Below, piece after piece: positions 42,331 through 51,125 of a DNA stretch of 64,000 bases; position 1 is the first letter of the stretch; the number at the start of each line of letters is the position of its first letter. Under the pieces are notes generated by a model. It was not told the origin of the DNA, searched no databases, and saw nothing but the letters and a program-made list of their open reading frames with translations. Source of the DNA: Hungatella hathewayi WAL-18680 (GTDB taxonomy: Bacteria > Bacillota > Clostridia > Lachnospirales > Lachnospiraceae). Position numbers and translations under genes: made by a program. The DNA lies in assembly GCF_000235505.1 (NCBI RefSeq), contig NZ_JH379027.1:3121456-3185455 (forward strand). The letters run 5' to 3'.

Positions 42331-42368
42331 ATAATATTAATATTTTTAATCTTTATATTAATATTATT
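42331..42368. repeat. AT-only inverted repeat upstream of the DUF2089 promoter
   Basis: AATATTAATAT and ATATTAATATT flank an 11-base centre, adjacent to the -35 box. May act as an UP element or regulator site. It also follows the end of the ABC ATPase gene. Confidence 0.5.
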
Positions 42369-42402
42369 AATTTTATTCTTGATTATTTGTTTTTTTATTT
42401 AT

Positions 42403-43074
42403 TCATCCGCGAAACCGCTTCTTCATCTCCTCACCGGATAAAACCCCCAGTTCTCCATCCTCTATGGCATAGATGTGGGTGCAAAGCGTTTCTAAATCGT
42501 CATAATTGTGGGAGGTCATCAGGATTGTCCGGCCTTCTGCCTGGAGGACGCGGATAATCTCTTTTGTGTCATTGTAGGTCTTATAGTCGAGGGCATTGAA
42601 CGGCTCGTCCAAAATCAGGATATCCTGATTTTCCATGATGGCCTGGGCGATGCCCAGCTTTTGTTTCATGCCAAGGGAGTAATGCTCCACCTTTGTTTTA
42701 TCCTCCGGGTCAAGTCCTGTCTTCTGCATAGCCAGGCGAATTTCCTTCTCGCCGGCCACACCGCGAATGCCGGCCAGATACCGCAGATTCTGAAGTCCTG
42801 TATTGAGACCAATAAAGCCGGGGGAATTTATCAACACTCCTACGTTTTCTGGGAAATCCCGTCCTTTGCCCAGGACCTGTCCTCTCACACGGACCTGACC
42901 GCTGTCAGGGACCAGAAAGCCACAGATGATGTTGAACAGCACCGACTTTCCGCTTCCGTTCGAACCGACGATGCCAACGGTGCTTCCCTTTTCGATATTC
43001 AGAGAGATATCGGACAGAACACGCCGTCCGGAAAAACTCTTGCTTACTTGATTTAATGAAATAATAGGTTCCAT
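42403..43074 (-). CDS. ABC transporter ATP-binding protein
   Basis: 223 residues from ATG 43074 (AAGGAGG upstream). Walker A GSNGSGKSVLF near 38, signature HYSLGMKQKLGIAQAIMENQDILILDEPFNAL near 133-164 including Walker B, and switch His in TSHNYDDLE. Small single-domain ATPase of the type found with antibiotic-peptide or bacteriocin-immunity exporters. Its partners are the two membrane proteins immediately upstream. Confidence 0.9.
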   Translation of the reverse strand: MEPIISLNQVSKSFSGRRVLSDISLNIEKGSTVGIVGSNGSGKSVLFNIICGFLVPDSGQVRVRGQVLGKGRDFPENVGVLINSPGFIGLNTGLQNLRYLAGIRGVAGEKEIRLAMQKTGLDPEDKTKVEHYSLGMKQKLGIAQAIMENQDILILDEPFNALDYKTYNDTKEIIRVLQAEGRTILMTSHNYDDLETLCTHIYAIEDGELGVLSGEEMKKRFRG

Positions 43075-43088
43075 AGATTGATTCCTCC

Positions 43089-44588
43089 TTAATGATTGAA
43101 TAGCAGTTTGATTCCCCACTTATAAAGCCAGAGAATCAGAGTCAAGGAAAGAGCTGACAATAGCATGGCTGCGGCCGCAGCCGATATGGTTCCTCCCGTC
43201 TGCGGAAGGTTCATCTGCGGAAAGTTCAGCCGTGCCAGACTGGAAAGTCCTGCCGGGAGCCATGAAATAGGCAGTATGCAAAGAAAATGTAACAACAGAA
43301 CAGCCACAAATCCGGCCGTCGCCTGTCCCGTCACGCAGAGAGCGGACAGAATTATCAGGAATTGAAACGCCACATCCAGAAGTTTTAATCCCACTGCGGC
43401 TGCAGTCAAACCTAAATCCAGAGAAAAGTCTAACAGCAATGGCGGCACGATGGCCGCAAGGAGCAATAGGCAGCCATATAGAAGTATCCAGAGAAGCCCC
43501 ATATTAAGGAGCGCCCCCAGCAGTTCTCTTCGCCTCCGCAGCCGGACGGTCAAAAAAGCGGACCGCTCTCCGACTGCCTGGGTACAGAATACCCCCAGCG
43601 GCCACAGAGGGAGTACCTCGATAACCAGCAGTGTCAAAAGGCCCATCGGGTAAAAATATCCGGTGCCGTGTCCCGCAAACAGGCGAATCAGCCAATCCGT
43701 GCTATCCTCCGGCGCTCCCCCGGAAATCCAGGTCCAGGCCGTCACAAGAAGAATCAGCCCGGACAGTATCAACCCATTATTTCCGGTAAACAGGATGCGG
43801 CGGTAACAGGAGGCCAGTCCCTGCCCGCCGCGTCTGGGTAAGGAAATCCTCCACTGCCATCTTCGGGCAGCCAGCCACACCATCATGGCCACAGGAATTG
43901 CCGTAGTCACCACAGTCAATGGCAGGCGCCATGGCTCCGCCAGATTGTGAAGCAGAAACACCCAATGATTCAGTCCGGTCAAATACACCAGAGGCGGCCG
44001 TGACATAACCGGCAGTTTAATCCAGAGTGCCGCGAATAAATAAAGGGCCATGAGCAGCTTGACCGCCATAGAACGGCTGCAAAAATGGCCCAGGAAAAGA
44101 CTTGTCAGCACAATCAGACAGTACCCCAGAAGCATTTGCCCGGCACATCCGAGGATAGCGGCCCACATTGATGGAAAATGCCTTTCCAACAGCAGAAACA
44201 CTTCCTGCCACTGGCTCCCCGCCGCTTCCGTCCAGCTTCCGGCGATAGGAAGACCTATGCCGGAGAGCAGGAGCGCCGCCATCTGCCCAAGCCAGAACAG
44301 CGTCGCAACGCTTGACAGCGCCAGCCATTTGTGAAAAAAGTACCGCCCATACGTCCCATAACGCACCAGCACCAACGGCGTGTCGTCCTCCATCTCGCCG
44401 GCGCAGAGAAACAGAATCACAGGCAGCACGGCAAATGTGACGTAATACTGGTCGTTTAAGACAGTCAGCAAATGCGTCGGGAGCGAAATCTGCGCCCCCA
44501 TCCTTTCCCCCAGTCCAAACAGGAGGGTCAGCCCAAAAAGCAGGAAAAATTTCCCCAGTCCAGCCTTCCCCCATACCCGGCTCATCAT
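43089..44588 (-). CDS. Polytopic membrane protein, probable ABC exporter permease
   Basis: 499 residues with about 12 hydrophobic helices and a basic, Trp-rich loop midway (LAARRWQWRISLPRRGGQG). No catalytic motif. Twelve helices suggests a fused or duplicated six-helix permease. Its position between the 253-residue membrane protein and the ATPase, on the same strand with small gaps, indicates a transporter subunit. Cargo unknown. Confidence 0.75.
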   Translation of the reverse strand: MMSRVWGKAGLGKFFLLFGLTLLFGLGERMGAQISLPTHLLTVLNDQYYVTFAVLPVILFLCAGEMEDDTPLVLVRYGTYGRYFFHKWLALSSVATLFWLGQMAALLLSGIGLPIAGSWTEAAGSQWQEVFLLLERHFPSMWAAILGCAGQMLLGYCLIVLTSLFLGHFCSRSMAVKLLMALYLFAALWIKLPVMSRPPLVYLTGLNHWVFLLHNLAEPWRLPLTVVTTAIPVAMMVWLAARRWQWRISLPRRGGQGLASCYRRILFTGNNGLILSGLILLVTAWTWISGGAPEDSTDWLIRLFAGHGTGYFYPMGLLTLLVIEVLPLWPLGVFCTQAVGERSAFLTVRLRRRRELLGALLNMGLLWILLYGCLLLLAAIVPPLLLDFSLDLGLTAAAVGLKLLDVAFQFLIILSALCVTGQATAGFVAVLLLHFLCILPISWLPAGLSSLARLNFPQMNLPQTGGTISAAAAAMLLSALSLTLILWLYKWGIKLLFNH

Positions 44589-44592
44589 ACAA

Positions 44593-45354
44593 TCACACCT
44601 GGTAAATGGAGCGTTTCTTCACTTTTTGAAAATAAAGCGCCACCAATCCCATCACAACACACATCAAAACCGGCCCCGCTACAAATGATGTGGCATGAAC
44701 TGCCGGAGCGCTCATGCTGGTAGGCTCAAAGGCCGTCACAAAGCGCAGTCCCGGTGCTCCAAGGATTGCCCAAAAGAAATTCTCCAAAATGACATAGATA
44801 AACGGTCCTGTCAGAATTACAAATATATTTCTGCCGTAAAGTGCCAGCACAAAGCCAAACGTCATGGTCAGCACGCCCATCAGCCCCTTCCACAGAGAAA
44901 GCAGGAATGCATAGAGAACCGGCTTATTGGCATAAAGCTTCAGAAAAACATGGTCATAGCCTGTGGGAAGCGGCCAAAGTTCCTGCGGCTCCCTGACGTA
45001 CAGCGCAAACAGAGCGGAGATAAAATAAGGTACCATGATAATGATAAATGCGGCCGCCGCACACGCGCCCCACTTTGTAAACAGGTAACGCCGCCCTCCA
45101 AGCCGTGGCAGGGTGTAGGTCAGAAAACGGTCCCGGCGCTCATAGTAAAGCTGCCAGCAAATCGGGATGGTGACAAACAGGGGAAACAACAGGCTTAAAA
45201 ACTCCGTGCCAATCTCCCATGGGTCAAGTTCAAAATGGAGGGTATAATTCCGATACAGGGTGCAGGAAAGAATACAGGTCAGCAGCGTAAGGAGACACGT
45301 TGTGACGAGAACCGGCCTGGCTATTTTCTTCCCCTCTAATATAAAATTTCGCAT
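44593..45354 (-). CDS. Membrane protein, probable ABC exporter permease
   Basis: 253 residues, about six membrane helices, ABC-2-like layout: helix near 15-35, large loop with Tyr/Arg-rich segment (YERRDRFLTYTLPRLGGRRYLFTKWG), then helices from about 95 onward. Ends in a basic cytoplasmic tail (KKRSIYQV). First of the three transporter genes and 150 bp after the sensor kinase. Likely induced by the LytTR regulator. Confidence 0.75.
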   Translation of the reverse strand: MRNFILEGKKIARPVLVTTCLLTLLTCILSCTLYRNYTLHFELDPWEIGTEFLSLLFPLFVTIPICWQLYYERRDRFLTYTLPRLGGRRYLFTKWGACAAAAFIIIMVPYFISALFALYVREPQELWPLPTGYDHVFLKLYANKPVLYAFLLSLWKGLMGVLTMTFGFVLALYGRNIFVILTGPFIYVILENFFWAILGAPGLRFVTAFEPTSMSAPAVHATSFVAGPVLMCVVMGLVALYFQKVKKRSIYQV

Positions 45355-45434
45355 GTCTGCACTTCCTTTCAGTTGAATTTTATCGTTTGCATCTCTATCT
45401 TATCATCCCCGGCCGTAAAGGCAAGACTCTGGGA

Positions 45435-45481
45435 ACAAACAAGGGTTTTATGGGAACGAAACGGTCCGCCCCATAAAACCC
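45435..45481 (-). terminator. Terminator after the sensor kinase
   Basis: Perfect 12-bp stem GGGTTTTATGGG / CCCATAAAACCC (45443-45454 with 45470-45481), 15-nt loop, then TTGTTTGTT leftward. A weak promoter (TTGCCT, 16-17 bases, TAAGAT-type -10 near 45400) for the transporter genes lies just beyond it. Confidence 0.7.
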
Positions 45482-45503
45482 CTGCTATTATTTGTCTCCA
45501 TTT

Positions 45504-46796
45504 TCATGAAACCAATACCCCTATGGTGATATAGGGGATTCCATCCAGCCTGTCATTGCCAGTAATAATCTTCCCTCCATGGCGTTCCACAATGTGGCGG
45601 ACATTATACAGGCCGTAACCGTGCCCGGCCTCCTCTTTCGTTGACCAGCCGCGCCGGAACATCTGAACAAACTCCATATTGGATAACGCCATATGTGGAT
45701 TCGAAACGGAAAACCGGAGGCCCTCCGTTTCCTCTATCGCTCTGACATAGAGCACATCTCCGGGCGAAGCCGCCTCGATGGCATTGTCCAGCAAAATGGC
45801 AATCAGCTCCACCCAGTCGGCCTCCGATAATGCGCGGCCGAGAAACCCGCCCGCTATGGTCACTTCCACGCGGACCTGTTTTAACTCCGCCTGCTTCATT
45901 TTCCCAAACAGAAGACCGCTTATCACCTTACTGTCGCATTTTAGCAACTCCTTATCCATGCCGTCCAGCCTTACATGTTGAAGCAGTGAGGTCACCGCCT
46001 CCTGGGCTTCCTGTAAATCATGGGCGGTGGAAACTGCGGCCGCAACCGCCATCATCTGGTTGTTATAGTCATGCTGGCGGGCACGCACCTGTTCAATCAG
46101 TTCCTCCACCAGAGGAAGATACTGCTCCAGCATCGCGGTACGCCGCCTGGCCTGTATCCGGTGCTGGCGAAGAAGCATGACCGTGACGTCGCAGACTGCC
46201 AATAAACCTACCGCTCCCGCCGTCACTGGGAGCCAGCGGAGCATGGCGGAGAGGTCGAACTGAACCAGAATGAGGAGCAGTAAAAGCAGCAGCGCCGTGT
46301 TGCTGCACACGATACAGATGACGAGGTCCCCGTCCGCCAGCTTCTCCCTCAGCCACCGAAGGGCTCCCGTGCTCCAAAGGACCAGCCACAGGCAGAGGGA
46401 AAGAACCCGGCCCACATAGAGATACCACACGGGCTCCTTCAGGCCACACAGGGCCAGGAACAACAGGCAGGCCTCTCTCAGCAGAAGATACAGCGCAAAT
46501 GCAGCCGCCGTGCCGAAGAGCGTATGTCCCTCACTCTTTTGAAACCACAGGCTGTTTAATAACAGAACGCCGAGGAACAGAAACAAAAACGCCACGATAT
46601 CGTCCACCGGAAGCACGGCATATGCCATTTCGGCTTCCTGCTCCCCAAGTCCCAGACGGGTAAGCAAACAGATGCCGGCGAGCAACAGTGGCAACAGCCG
46701 CTCCATTTTCCCCCTTGACCGGCCAAGAAGACCGAGACTGGAGAGAGACAGAAGAAGCCCGTCCAGTGCGCTCTGAAAAATGATGGAAATTGTCAT
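45504..46796 (-). CDS. Sensor histidine kinase, GHKL (AgrC-like)
   Basis: 430 residues. Six or so N-terminal membrane helices (to about 225) form the sensor. RARQHDYNNQMMAVAAAV near 238-255 holds the phosphorylated His, ELIAILLDNAIEAA near 340 is the N box and GHGYGLYNVRHIVERHGG near 393 the G box. This is the AgrC/ComD class that senses peptides. No precursor peptide gene was found beside it. Its start overlaps the response regulator stop. Confidence 0.9.
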   Translation of the reverse strand: MTISIIFQSALDGLLLSLSSLGLLGRSRGKMERLLPLLLAGICLLTRLGLGEQEAEMAYAVLPVDDIVAFLFLFLGVLLLNSLWFQKSEGHTLFGTAAAFALYLLLREACLLFLALCGLKEPVWYLYVGRVLSLCLWLVLWSTGALRWLREKLADGDLVICIVCSNTALLLLLLLILVQFDLSAMLRWLPVTAGAVGLLAVCDVTVMLLRQHRIQARRRTAMLEQYLPLVEELIEQVRARQHDYNNQMMAVAAAVSTAHDLQEAQEAVTSLLQHVRLDGMDKELLKCDSKVISGLLFGKMKQAELKQVRVEVTIAGGFLGRALSEADWVELIAILLDNAIEAASPGDVLYVRAIEETEGLRFSVSNPHMALSNMEFVQMFRRGWSTKEEAGHGYGLYNVRHIVERHGGKIITGNDRLDGIPYITIGVLVS

Positions 46797-47518
46797 GGCA
46801 GTTCACGCTCAAACACTGCTTTCTGATATTTCTCACCAATCGGGACAGCTGTCTTGCATCCCTTCAGGTAAAGCAGGCGGTTTGCCTTGTCTATTTTATA
46901 AATATAAACCGGATTGACCAGAAAACTCTTATGACATTGCAACAAACGGTTCTGCGGCGCCATGTTCAGCAGCCGCGACAGGCTGTAACCGGAAATCTGG
47001 TCTGTCACTTCGCTTCCACCGTCCTGGGCGGTGTGGATAAAAACCTTTTTCCCAAAAGATTCCATATACAGGATATTTCCGATTTCGTATTCAAACAGAA
47101 ACTGTTTCTGCTCAATCCGAAGGATTTCCGGAGCCGCCTGCATCTGCTCTCCCATCTCAAGAGCCGCCTTTAGCGTTTTTTGAAATTCATCCTCCGTGAA
47201 TGGTTTCACCAGAAAATCGTAGCATTTAATTTCCCGGTAAGCCGACAATTCCTCCCCGGCCAGCTCCGTGGTAAACAGGATGGGTGTAAACCGGTATTCC
47301 GGCATGGAGCGCAACTGTCTCGCCAATTCCGTCCCCCGGTAATCCAGAAGCTGAATATCCAAAATGAATAAATTTACCTTGTTTTTCTCCGCATAGGAAA
47401 GAGCCTCTGCTGCCTTTGCAAAAGCTACGAGCTTGTGCTCAAACGGACTATTCTCCATATACCGCCGCATGAGCGCCACCGCCCCCGGCTCGTCTTCCAC
47501 TAATACAATCAGTCCCAT
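46793..47518 (-). CDS. LytTR-family response regulator
   Basis: 241 residues from ATG 47518 (GGGAGG eight bases upstream). Receiver domain with VLVEDEPGAVALMRR, phosphorylatable Asp in LFILDIQLLDYRGTELA near 55, and KPFTEDEFQ near 105. C-terminal LytTR DNA-binding domain (IGNILYMESFGKKVFIHT ... YSLSRLLNMAPQNRLLQCHKSFLVNPVYIYKI). Pairs with the AgrC-like kinase and probably switches on the downstream ABC exporter. Confidence 0.93.
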   Translation of the reverse strand: MGLIVLVEDEPGAVALMRRYMENSPFEHKLVAFAKAAEALSYAEKNKVNLFILDIQLLDYRGTELARQLRSMPEYRFTPILFTTELAGEELSAYREIKCYDFLVKPFTEDEFQKTLKAALEMGEQMQAAPEILRIEQKQFLFEYEIGNILYMESFGKKVFIHTAQDGGSEVTDQISGYSLSRLLNMAPQNRLLQCHKSFLVNPVYIYKIDKANRLLYLKGCKTAVPIGEKYQKAVFERELP

Positions 47519-47545
47519 AAACGGGGCCTCCCTCCACATTCTTAT

Positions 47546-48103
47546 CTAGTCCTTTTTGTATGTGTATACATCAACAGTTACCATTTCTTGGCCGCCCCAA
47601 TTCTTTTCTTGCACCGTAAAATCCTCTTTTACAAAGCCATTGTTTAATAGCACTTTTGATGAATATATATTTTCTGGCATAACAAATGCTTGAAGTGTTG
47701 CAATATGAACTTCATTTACTAAATAATCAACCATCAATTTCAAAACATTTGTTGCAATTTTCTTATTCCAATAATCCTCATTTAGACGATAACCCACAGT
47801 TATTTTATTTTCTCTCTTTTTATAGTCAAACATTTCTGCCAAACCTACAAGCCTATCAGGATTATCTTTTAAATAAACTCCTGCAATGATATACTTTTTC
47901 TTTTCAAAATCTTTTCCACCAAGATTTTTGATTGCAGTCTCTAAGGCTTTGTTACTTTTCTTATATAAAAACGGCGGTATATACTTATAAATATGATCGT
48001 TGCTGCTTATCTCTGACAACGCTGCAACGTCATTTGATTCCATTTTTCTTATCACAATTTTTTCGTTTTCTAAATATGGAAATACACCAAATAATTCTGC
48101 CAT
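47546..48103 (-). CDS. GNAT acetyltransferase (RimJ/RimL-like)
   Basis: 185 residues from the second of two adjacent ATGs, five bases after GGAGG. IVIRKMESNDVAALSEISSNDHIYKY is the usual N-terminal motif, KITVGYRLNEDYWNKKIATNVLKLMVDYL the acetyl-CoA loop (GYxLxxxxxxKxxA variant) and VMPENIYSSKVLLNNGFVKED the C-terminal motif. Acetylates an amine of a protein N-terminus, drug or metabolite; target unknown. AT-rich start of the large cassette-like array, abutting the GC-rich LytTR gene. Confidence 0.85.
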   Translation of the reverse strand: MAELFGVFPYLENEKIVIRKMESNDVAALSEISSNDHIYKYIPPFLYKKSNKALETAIKNLGGKDFEKKKYIIAGVYLKDNPDRLVGLAEMFDYKKRENKITVGYRLNEDYWNKKIATNVLKLMVDYLVNEVHIATLQAFVMPENIYSSKVLLNNGFVKEDFTVQEKNWGGQEMVTVDVYTYKKD

Positions 48104-48114
48104 CATGACCTCCG

Positions 48115-48192
48115 CTAATTTCGATTTATCATTTTTCTATAAAATAAATCATTGTACTGCTCAATCGCATTGTCAAACTCTTGATAATCCAT
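48115..48192 (-). pseudogene. Gene fragment or micro-ORF truncated by a cassette element
   Basis: ATG at 48192, preceded by GGAGCAAATGCG, encodes MDYQEFDNAIEQYNDLFYRK plus five residues and stops at 48115, where the AAATCGAAATTAGCGGAGG element tail begins. It looks like the first part of a gene cut off at the element rather than a natural small protein. Confidence 0.45.
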
Positions 48193-48212
48193 CGCATTTG
48201 CTCCATAGCTTT

Positions 48213-48974
48213 TTATAACCATATTCCCCAGTCACCATAATTAAATGTACCACTGCCATGATGAAGCTTCCCTTCTGCTTTCAATTGCTTCAATGCTTCC
48301 CGCATACGAATTAAAATTTCCGGCTGTATCTCCAACGAATGATGTGCAGGAAATACTTTTTTTACAAGCAATGCGGAAACCTTTTCCAGTGAGGCAAGGT
48401 ATGCTTCCGGGTCGGTAGATGGATAATAGGCAAATAATATATCTTTATAAACCAAATCGCCAGTAAATAAATACCCTTTTTCTTCTTCCCAAAAACATAA
48501 GTGTCCAGGTGCATGTCCGGGCGTATGTAATACCTCAATTTTTCTTCCACCAATGTCTATTACATCATGGTCAGTTAATACTTTTGTCGGCTTTCCCTGG
48601 AAAAGCTCATAATCGTTTACGTCAAAACCATTCGGTATATCGCAGCGGTCAACAACCATTTCTCTAATTGTTTTCAGGGACAATGGAAATTTACCGTTCA
48701 GCCACTCTAATTCCTCCGCATGCGCATAAAAATCCGGAAAATAACTGTGCCCTCCAATATGGTCCCAGTGAATGTGAGTTGCAGCTGCCGTAATGGGCTT
48801 ATCCGTAAGTCTTATTACTTCATCATATATATTTGAAATGCCAAGTCCGGTGTCAATAAGCAGACTTCGCTGACTTCCGTTCAGCAAATAGCAATGCGTT
48901 TCCTCCCAATGCCGATATTCACTGATCATGTAAGTTTGGGCGTCTATTTTATCTATTGTAAACCAGTTATCCAT
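48213..48974 (-). CDS. Metallo-beta-lactamase-fold hydrolase
   Basis: 253 residues. THIHWDHIGGH near 77-87 is the HxHxDH zinc motif, HTPGHAPGHLCF near 148 and LFTGDLVYKDI supply the other metal ligands, and FPAHHS near 205 the last His. The N-terminal CYLLNGSQRSLLIDTGLG is standard. Glyoxalase II or lactonase-like activity is typical; the substrate is unknown. Single-gene unit within the array. Confidence 0.88.
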   Translation of the reverse strand: MDNWFTIDKIDAQTYMISEYRHWEETHCYLLNGSQRSLLIDTGLGISNIYDEVIRLTDKPITAAATHIHWDHIGGHSYFPDFYAHAEELEWLNGKFPLSLKTIREMVVDRCDIPNGFDVNDYELFQGKPTKVLTDHDVIDIGGRKIEVLHTPGHAPGHLCFWEEEKGYLFTGDLVYKDILFAYYPSTDPEAYLASLEKVSALLVKKVFPAHHSLEIQPEILIRMREALKQLKAEGKLHHGSGTFNYGDWGIWL

Positions 48975-49000
48975 TTACTTTCTCCCTTCTCATGTTATAG

Positions 49001-49471
49001 CTATTCCTCAGCAAGTTTTTTCAGCGTATCTCCGGCAATTCGGTATACCGTCCAATCCGACATCGGTTCCGCTTCCAGCGACAGATAAAAGTCAATGCTG
49101 GGCTTGTTCCAGTCAAGGCACCACCATTCCAGTCTTCCACATCCTCGTTCCACCGCAATAGCCGCCAGCTTTTTCAAAATGGCTTTCCCATAGCCCTTCC
49201 CCCGGTATTCCGGCCGTACATATAAATCTTCAAGGTAAATACCTGCCCGTCCAAGAAACGTTGAGAAATTATGAAAGAACAACGCAAAACCAACTTCTTT
49301 GCCATCTTCCAGCAAAAAAATCACTTCCGCTTTCTGTTTATCAAACATCCATTCCTCCAGCATCTTCTCATCTGCCACAACTTCATCCAGCATCTTTTCA
49401 TAATCAGCCAGTTCTTTTATAAATTGTAAAATCAATGAGGTATCTTTTCTCTCTGCAAATCTAAATTCCAT
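49001..49471 (-). CDS. GNAT acetyltransferase, spermidine/diamine N-acetyltransferase-like
   Basis: 156 residues from ATG 49471, after ACGGAGAAAAAGCAC. A start at 49513 would add 14 residues (NRTQKSEFTEKKH) encoded by the intergenic element and is rejected. LYVRPEYRGKGYGKAILKKLAAIAVERGCGRLEWWCLDWNKPSIDFY is the acetyl-CoA region, and this exact style (RLEWWCLDWN) is that of the SSAT-type diamine acetyltransferases. Probably acetylates a polyamine or similar small amine. Confidence 0.88.
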   Translation of the reverse strand: MEFRFAERKDTSLILQFIKELADYEKMLDEVVADEKMLEEWMFDKQKAEVIFLLEDGKEVGFALFFHNFSTFLGRAGIYLEDLYVRPEYRGKGYGKAILKKLAAIAVERGCGRLEWWCLDWNKPSIDFYLSLEAEPMSDWTVYRIAGDTLKKLAEE

Positions 49472-49482
49472 GTGCTTTTTCT

Positions 49483-49525
49483 CCGTAAATTCTGATTTTT
49501 GCGTTCTGTTCATTTCTCTGTTTTT
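49483..49525 (-). repeat. Cassette intergenic element, partial copy
   Basis: GTAAATTCTGATTTTTGCGTTC on the plus strand matches the left end of the copies at 60057 and 62118 with few changes. The opposite end is degenerate. It includes the ribosome site of the gene at 49001-49471. Confidence 0.65.
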
Positions 49526-49533
49526 AACTGTTT

Positions 49534-50061
49534 TTATAATATGTTTATTTGCTCTACAATTAATATTACATTTTCCTCAACGGACCTTGTTCCATCCACT
49601 CGTATAATAGGGCAGCTTAACGATTGCAGCCATTCTTCCACATCCTCTTCCTTTCTGGATTCGACAAAATGGAAAAATTCTTCCTCCTGCTCATGTAAAT
49701 CTCCTCCCGGCAGCATTCTGTTACCAAATTTTTGATAGGAACGATTTTTAACTCGTTGTAACCGAATATCTTTCGGAACATCGATCAAAACGGCGTACTG
49801 GAAAAAGGGATGGATGAACTCTCCATAATCTCCTTTTACGGAAGCAAAAACAAAGTTTTTATGTAGTGTAATCTCATGGAGCAGGAGCTTTTCAGCTTCT
49901 TTGCGGGTACGCGGAAACGCATAGTTGTAACAAGAGTCTGTCACAGGAAAATATAAGTTTTCACTATCAATAAAATAAAAATCCAATTTTTCTGCCAGGA
50001 CTTTTCCCAGTGTACTCTTTCCCGTGCCATTTAAACCACATATAATAATTCCGGTTCCCAT
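49534..50061 (-). CDS. P-loop kinase-like NTPase (AAA family)
   Basis: 175 residues from ATG 50061, with TGGAGAAAAAATTT upstream. GIIICGLNGTGKSTLGKVLAEKL is the Walker A motif and FYFIDSENLYFP plus YAVLIDVPKDIRLQRVKNRSYQKFGNRM resemble adenylate kinase or shikimate kinase-like nucleotide/metabolite kinases. Phosphate acceptor unknown. No membrane or DNA-binding features. Confidence 0.8.
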   Translation of the reverse strand: MGTGIIICGLNGTGKSTLGKVLAEKLDFYFIDSENLYFPVTDSCYNYAFPRTRKEAEKLLLHEITLHKNFVFASVKGDYGEFIHPFFQYAVLIDVPKDIRLQRVKNRSYQKFGNRMLPGGDLHEQEEEFFHFVESRKEEDVEEWLQSLSCPIIRVDGTRSVEENVILIVEQINIL

Positions 50062-50122
50062 AAATTTTTTCTCCATTAAACATACATTTTACACTCTGAA
50101 CAACGGTCCAGCCAATGAGAAT

Positions 50123-50590
50123 TTAATTGCTTGGCAGCTCCATTTCATCATTCATTTTCACAAACCCGAATTTTTCGTACAACGGCCGTCCCATGTCTGT
50201 TGCTTCGAGAGAAATGTGAGTAATTCCTTTTTTTCTCGCATCATCTACCAGTAATTTCAACGTCTTATACGCTATCCCTTTTCTCCTATAATTTGGATTT
50301 GTGTACATGTTCATGATATAGGCTTTGTTTCCGCTGACATTGTGGTATGTGGGCATTACCCTGTAATAGCTGATGCCTCCGGCGCCTGCAACTATATCGC
50401 CATCATATATCAGATATGCGGTGTGGGTTCCATCTGCAAGACTTTTCTTATAATAGTCATAGGATTGTTTCTTTACTTCCGACATATCAACATCCTCTGA
50501 TAATTGATTGGCGGCCCTCAATACCTCTATCCTTGTGTCCGTTAATATTTCTATATCATCTATCGTCGCTCTTTTATATATTAAATTCAA
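50123..50590 (-). CDS. GNAT acetyltransferase with TTG start
   Basis: 155 residues starting at TTG 50590, with GGAGGTCTGAAG directly upstream; no ATG alternative has such a site. IYKRATIDDIEILTDTRIEVLRAANQL opens the fold. YIMNMYTNPNYRRKGIAYKTLKLLVDDARKKGITHISLEATDMGRPLYEKFGFVKMNDEM is the acetyl-CoA loop and C-terminal motif. Substrate unknown. Its stop lies close to the P-loop gene and its start abuts an ATAAATTCACTCTTTCGTTC element remnant. Confidence 0.87.
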   Translation of the reverse strand: MNLIYKRATIDDIEILTDTRIEVLRAANQLSEDVDMSEVKKQSYDYYKKSLADGTHTAYLIYDGDIVAGAGGISYYRVMPTYHNVSGNKAYIMNMYTNPNYRRKGIAYKTLKLLVDDARKKGITHISLEATDMGRPLYEKFGFVKMNDEMELPSN

Positions 50591-50592
50591 CT

Positions 50593-51069
50593 TCAGACCT
50601 CCATAAATTCACTCTTTCGTTCCGCGTATATCTCTGCATTTATCTGCCATTCACCGTCATCTTTTACCGTAACATTTTGCCAATGAAATTGATTGTCACC
50701 AATCTCGACAAAAACCCACTTTCTCTTCTCATCACTGGTGAATGTAAGAACGATCATTTCCCCCTGTTTTCTCGCTACCAGTTGTATTATTTTCCCCGTA
50801 TAGCCGTAAGCCACATCCCACGCGTGTGTATCAGGATTGAAGATACGAAGTGACGTCCCATATTCATAATCCGGCAAGATAATAACATCCTGTATTGCCA
50901 TTCCCTCCAGAACCCAGGAAAAATGCCATTCGCCCTGGATTACACGGTCATTGTCACCCTCAACATAGTGAATCTGCCAGCTTCCAATCAGTTTTCCAAA
51001 ATAATTATACTCTTCCGGCAGTGTCGTACTTTTCCTTTCGCTCTTCAGCGCTTCCATAAAATCTTTCAT
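50593..51069 (-). CDS. DUF1579-like uncharacterised protein
   Basis: 158 residues from ATG 51069 (AGGAGGAAGCATTAT upstream); the longer reading is not supported. FGKLIGSWQIHYVEGDNDRVIQGEWHFSWVLEGMAIQDVII resembles the beta-barrel DUF1579 family, with further strands SLRIFNPDTHAWDVAYG and FHWQNVTVKDDGEW. Lipocalin-like, soluble, function unknown. Confidence 0.7.
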   Translation of the reverse strand: MKDFMEALKSERKSTTLPEEYNYFGKLIGSWQIHYVEGDNDRVIQGEWHFSWVLEGMAIQDVIILPDYEYGTSLRIFNPDTHAWDVAYGYTGKIIQLVARKQGEMIVLTFTSDEKRKWVFVEIGDNQFHWQNVTVKDDGEWQINAEIYAERKSEFMEV

Positions 51070-51125
51070 ATAATGCTTCCTCCTGCTGCGTACAATACGC
51101 TTCTCCCTCAGAAATGCTTCTGATT

